DNA of 62,678 bases from Candidatus Bathyarchaeota archaeon. GTDB lineage: Archaea > Thermoproteota > Bathyarchaeia > Bathyarchaeales > Bathyarchaeaceae. Below, piece after piece: positions 60,000 to 62,678 of this stretch. Every line of letters begins with the position of its first letter. The stretch's first letter is position 1. A program made the position numbers and the translations under genes. Location of the stretch: the NCBI GenBank assembly GCA_020356305.1, contig CP070636.1:1365247-1427924 (forward strand). Direction: 5' to 3'. Under the pieces are notes generated by a model that was not told the origin of the DNA, did no database searches, and worked only from the letters and a program-made list of their open reading frames with translations.

Positions 60000-61517
60000 A
60001 TGATAGCAAGCAGAGTGATGCGAGCCTTAGAGTTGAACTCTGAGTACTTCGGTGTTTCCAGACTGCAACTGATGGAAAACGCGGGACAGAGAGTTGCCGC
60101 CGAGATAGCTTCCCGTTTCAAACCCGAAGAAACAAGAATCGCAGTTTTCTGCGGCTTAGGTGGAAACGGGGGGGACGGCTTCGTTGCGGCTCGCCACCTC
60201 ACTTGTCTAGGTTTCAGGGTGGAGGTGATCCTAGCTGGAAGGGCTGAAAGCATTCTGGACAAAGCGGCTCGAAAGAACTGGTTTGCACTACAACCTCTGA
60301 AAGACAGTGTTACTCTCCATGAAGTTTATGATTCTTCACTTATCCCAACAGTTGAAGCAGAGGTTTTTGTAGATGCTTTGCTCGGCATAGGGTTGAAGGG
60401 CGCTCCGCGTCCACCAGTATCGCAGTTGGTGACGAAGATCAATGAAACGGAGGCTGTTCGTCTTTCGGTGGATGTGCCTACTGGAATCAACTCGGATTCG
60501 GGTGATGCCCCGGGTGAAGCTGTCAAAGCTGATCTTACAGTCACGTTTCATAAAGTCAAGCCGGGACTGCTTGAAGCCAAGGAGTACACGGGGGAACTAG
60601 TTGTGAGAGAGATAGGGGTGCCCTCCGAATTTGAGCGGCTCGCAGGTCCAGGGGACGTTTCACTAGTGATCAAGTCTCGTGCCCCTGAGGCTCACAAGGG
60701 AGATTTTGGCAGGCTACTCGTCGTGGGTGGAAGCGAAGTGTTTTCAGGTGCCCCAGCCTTGGTGGCACTGGCGGCTCTCCGAACTGGCGTGGACATTGCC
60801 TACGTTGCTGCTCCGCACAGAACAGCCTACGCTATCTCCTCCATGTCTCCCAACCTGATCACTATAAAGCTGGAGGGAGATCACCTCAACTCTCGCAACG
60901 TCTCAGTGATTAAGCCTTATCTCAAGACGATGAACGCGGTTGCGATAGGTCCGGGGCTGGGACTGCACAGGGAAACAAGGAATGCAGTGAAGGAGATTGT
61001 GAAAGCCGCAGAGAAGATGAAGATTCCGCTGTTGCTTGACGCGGATGGACTTAAGGCTTTCGCCGAGTATAAATGGAAGATGCGTTCCCCCTTCGTGTTA
61101 ACGCCTCACGCGGGAGAATATCGGATTTTGACTGGAAAGGAGCCGTCTGAGGACCTAGACAAGAAGGCAGCAGAAGTGCAGATCAACGCCAAGAACCTCG
61201 GCGGAGTGATACTGTTGAAGGGAAAGGTAGATGTTGTCTCCGATGGAAAGCGAGTGAAACTCAACTTCACAGGCAATCCTGGGATGACGGTGGGAGGAAC
61301 CGGTGACGTGCTAAGTGGGATTGTGGGAACTTTTTTGGCGCAGGGAGCTGATCCCTTCGAGGCCGCAGTGGCTGGTGCATTCATCAATGGAGCTGCTGGA
61401 GATTTTGTGCGAGAGAAAAAGGGGTTTCATATGGTTCCCACGGACATTTTGAAATGGATTCCGCGGGTTATGGAAGATCCTATGTCTCATTCAAGGGTGC
61501 GAAAGGGTGCGCCGTAG
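60000..61517 (+). CDS. nnr: Bifunctional NAD(P)H-hydrate epimerase / ADP-dependent dehydratase
   Basis: This enzyme repairs hydrated NADH and NADPH. At 505 aa the N-terminal YjeF epimerase domain (about 1-215) has GGNGGDGFVAARHL and VDVPTGINSDSG. The C-terminal ribokinase-like dehydratase (about 230-500) has GDFGRLLVVGGS, TPHAGEYRIL and GGTGDVLSGIVG, the ADP-binding loop. Both halves look complete. ATG 60000 follows a TATA (CCTTAAATA near 59941-59949). It overlaps the Tsr3 gene by 11 bases, so the two are co-translated. Confidence 0.94.
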   Translation: MIASRVMRALELNSEYFGVSRLQLMENAGQRVAAEIASRFKPEETRIAVFCGLGGNGGDGFVAARHLTCLGFRVEVILAGRAESILDKAARKNWFALQPLKDSVTLHEVYDSSLIPTVEAEVFVDALLGIGLKGAPRPPVSQLVTKINETEAVRLSVDVPTGINSDSGDAPGEAVKADLTVTFHKVKPGLLEAKEYTGELVVREIGVPSEFERLAGPGDVSLVIKSRAPEAHKGDFGRLLVVGGSEVFSGAPALVALAALRTGVDIAYVAAPHRTAYAISSMSPNLITIKLEGDHLNSRNVSVIKPYLKTMNAVAIGPGLGLHRETRNAVKEIVKAAEKMKIPLLLDADGLKAFAEYKWKMRSPFVLTPHAGEYRILTGKEPSEDLDKKAAEVQINAKNLGGVILLKGKVDVVSDGKRVKLNFTGNPGMTVGGTGDVLSGIVGTFLAQGADPFEAAVAGAFINGAAGDFVREKKGFHMVPTDILKWIPRVMEDPMSHSRVRKGAP

Positions 61518-62034
61518 AGGCATTGCAATCAGCATCTATCATGCCAAGCAGTGTGACCCTAAGAAATGTACAACCTTGAAGCTTAAGCGTCACAACATGG
61601 TTAGGGTCGTTCGCCGAATTAGGAGGTTGCCTCGAGGGACAGTCATTTTGAATCCTTTCTCTGAACGAGCTTTTTCTCCAGCAGATCGCAATAAGGTGGA
61701 AAGGAGAGGGCTAGCTGCCATAGACTGTAGTTGGATTCATGCAGACGAGGTGTTTGAGCTTTCCATGCGAGGAGTTTCTCGTTGTTTGCCCTACCTGATT
61801 GCCGTGAATCCGGTGAATTATGGTGTGCCCACTAAGTTGAGCACGGTGGAGGCTCTAGCTGCGGCTCTATATATCGTTGGCTTTAGGGAAGAAGCCGAGC
61901 ATTTGCTTTCCATCTTTAAGTGGGGACCGCACTTCATTGTGTTGAATCGCGCACTTTTGGAGTCGTATGCCCAGGCCAAGAACAGCGCCGATGTTGTGGA
62001 GTTGCAGAGAAGTTTCATCCACAAAAAGAACTAA
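61507..62034 (+). CDS. tsr3: 16S rRNA aminocarboxypropyltransferase (Tsr3 family)
   Basis: A 175-aa Tsr3/DUF367 protein that adds the acp group to a modified uridine in helix 31 of small-subunit rRNA using SAM. The family signatures YHAKQCDPKKCTTLKL, LNPFSERAFSPAD, LAAIDCSW and LPYLIAVNPVNYG are present, the last forming the SPOUT-like SAM pocket. GTG 61507 overlaps the nnr stop. It is a normal-length archaeal member. Confidence 0.93.
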   Translation: MRRRGIAISIYHAKQCDPKKCTTLKLKRHNMVRVVRRIRRLPRGTVILNPFSERAFSPADRNKVERRGLAAIDCSWIHADEVFELSMRGVSRCLPYLIAVNPVNYGVPTKLSTVEALAAALYIVGFREEAEHLLSIFKWGPHFIVLNRALLESYAQAKNSADVVELQRSFIHKKN

Positions 62035-62093
62035 CCCACTATTCGATACCATCCTTGAGGATACAAAACTGCTGGAAAAAATGCTGCGTCCTT

Positions 62094-62104
62094 CGCGCGC
62101 GCAT
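62094..62104. repeat. Alternating GC tract
   Basis: CGCGCGCGCAT, 11 bp, in the spacer between tsr3 and larA. A shorter TGCGCGCGC follows at 62159-62167, next to the larA TATA box. Confidence 0.35.
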
Positions 62105-62166
62105 TTTTCTGATTGAGATTACAAGAACAGTGCAGAAACATACTCAGAATGGAAATGTTGCGCGCG

Positions 62167-62174
62167 CTTAAATA
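62167..62174 (+). promoter_or_regulatory. TATA box for larA-like gene
   Basis: CTTAAATA is centred about 28 bases before ATG 62199, so the mRNA should be leaderless or nearly so. Confidence 0.5.
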
Positions 62175-62198
62175 GCAAATACTTGCAATTGTTTTGTC

Positions 62199-62678
62199 AT
62201 GAAACCCCTACACTATGGCAAAGTAATGCTCAAAGACTACCTACCCGACAACTGTGACTCTGTAGAAATAGAGCCCAAGATTTACCAACCTGAATTCGAC
62301 AATCTTGAAGGCGAACTTGACAAAGTGTTGGATAATCCGTTAGGTTTCGACAGATCTTTAAAAGATATCATCAAGAGAAATCCGAACGGGAGGACTATGA
62401 TTCTTGTAGACGATCACACGAGACCCAACAAACATACTCCAAAAGTGCTGCCACTCCTTGTGTACAGACTACGGAAATATGGAGCGAAAAACGTCAACAT
62501 TTTGTTCGCGACAGGTTCACATCGAGACCCAACTACAGAAGAACAGAGGGGAATACTCGGGGACGACGTATACGAATCCTATGGAAATAGGTTGTTGATA
62601 CATAATTATCGTTCAAACTGCGTTGACATCGGCAATACATCTACTGGAGTTCCAATCCGTCTCAACAAGTATGTTGTA
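62199..62678 (+). CDS. larA: LarA-like nickel-dependent racemase domain protein, 3' truncated
   Basis: The first 160 residues of a LarA-family protein (lactate or other 2-hydroxyacid racemase using the nickel-pincer cofactor). VDDHTRPNKHTPKVLP contains the catalytic His-region signature, and FATGSHRDPTTEEQ is the second conserved segment with its His. The gene runs off the right edge, so the catalytic Lys and C-terminal domain are not seen. Whether it uses lactate or another substrate cannot be said. The cofactor genes larB/larC/larE are not in view. Confidence 0.85.
   Translation, partial: MKPLHYGKVMLKDYLPDNCDSVEIEPKIYQPEFDNLEGELDKVLDNPLGFDRSLKDIIKRNPNGRTMILVDDHTRPNKHTPKVLPLLVYRLRKYGAKNVNILFATGSHRDPTTEEQRGILGDDVYESYGNRLLIHNYRSNCVDIGNTSTGVPIRLNKYVV

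Noticed and set aside
1..62678. CRISPR arrays, insertion sequences, rRNA genes or a replication origin
   Set aside because: No regularly spaced repeats, transposase or integrase motifs, rRNA stretches or orc1/cdc6 gene were seen.

Overview
The window is archaeal. It carries archaeal L3, L4, L23 and L2, an Alba chromatin protein, archaeal-type GlyRS, AsnRS, TiaS, tRNA-splicing endonuclease, apgM-type phosphoglycerate mutase and a HerA-NurA pair. Many genes start at GTG or TTG behind a GGAGG/GGTGA-type ribosome binding site. Promoters look like archaeal TATA boxes (TTTATATA/TTTAAAT), and some genes appear leaderless. The Alba/TRAM/RPA-like neighbourhood and the K+-independent H+-pyrophosphatase fit a TACK-group lineage such as Bathyarchaeia. 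That placement is inference from gene content; no rRNA is present.

Layout. 1-6.1 kb: ion transport (partial Na+/Ca2+ exchanger, H+-pyrophosphatase, P2A Ca2+-ATPase). 6.3-12.6 kb: tRNA functions (AsnRS, splicing endonuclease, GlyRS) with a B12/radical-SAM protein and a DUF47 protein. 12.7-20.1 kb: a threonine-dehydratase-like/ornithine-cyclodeaminase-like pair, inositol-phosphate synthase, PGI/PMI, SPOUT methyltransferase, presenilin homologue and a family-2 glycosyltransferase. 20.1-27.7 kb: an accessory zone with an MFS transporter, a ribbon-helix-helix microprotein, a MarR-type regulator facing an ABC-2 exporter, an Lrp regulator and zinc-ribbon proteins. 27.9-31.7 kb: overlapping herA-like and large nurA-like genes. 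31.9-35.0 kb: TRAM, Alba, RPA-like OB protein, YHS microprotein, membrane protein and a frame-disrupted DUF362 gene. 35.2-40.6 kb: L3-L4-L23, then two unrelated genes, then L2 and a zinc ribbon, so the usual ribosomal cluster is broken.

40.7-52.7 kb: a nearly complete branched-chain amino-acid locus. ilvD is divergent from leuA-ilvB-ilvN-ilvC-leuC-leuD-leuB-leuA2/cimA-pheA. It can make 2-oxoisovalerate, 2-oxoisocaproate and, through citramalate, 2-oxobutyrate; only the aminotransferase is missing. 52.7-62.7 kb: apgM next to a truncated SHMT-like fragment, tiaS, a stand-alone RAM domain, a leaderless Cys-rich microprotein, a NIF3-like protein, a HAD phosphatase, a membrane-anchored coiled-coil/HhH protein, NAD(P)HX repair enzyme, Tsr3 and a partial LarA.

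Unexplained structure: intergenic spacers repeatedly carry 12-16 bp alternating purine-pyrimidine tracts such as TATGCGCGCGCGCAT. Three loci (DUF362, leuB start, zinc ribbon at 40.5 kb) could each be repaired by one extra A in a short A-run. Two neat palindromic operators sit at regulator promoters (23372-23400 and 26243-26258). I found no tRNA, rRNA, CRISPR array or insertion sequence.
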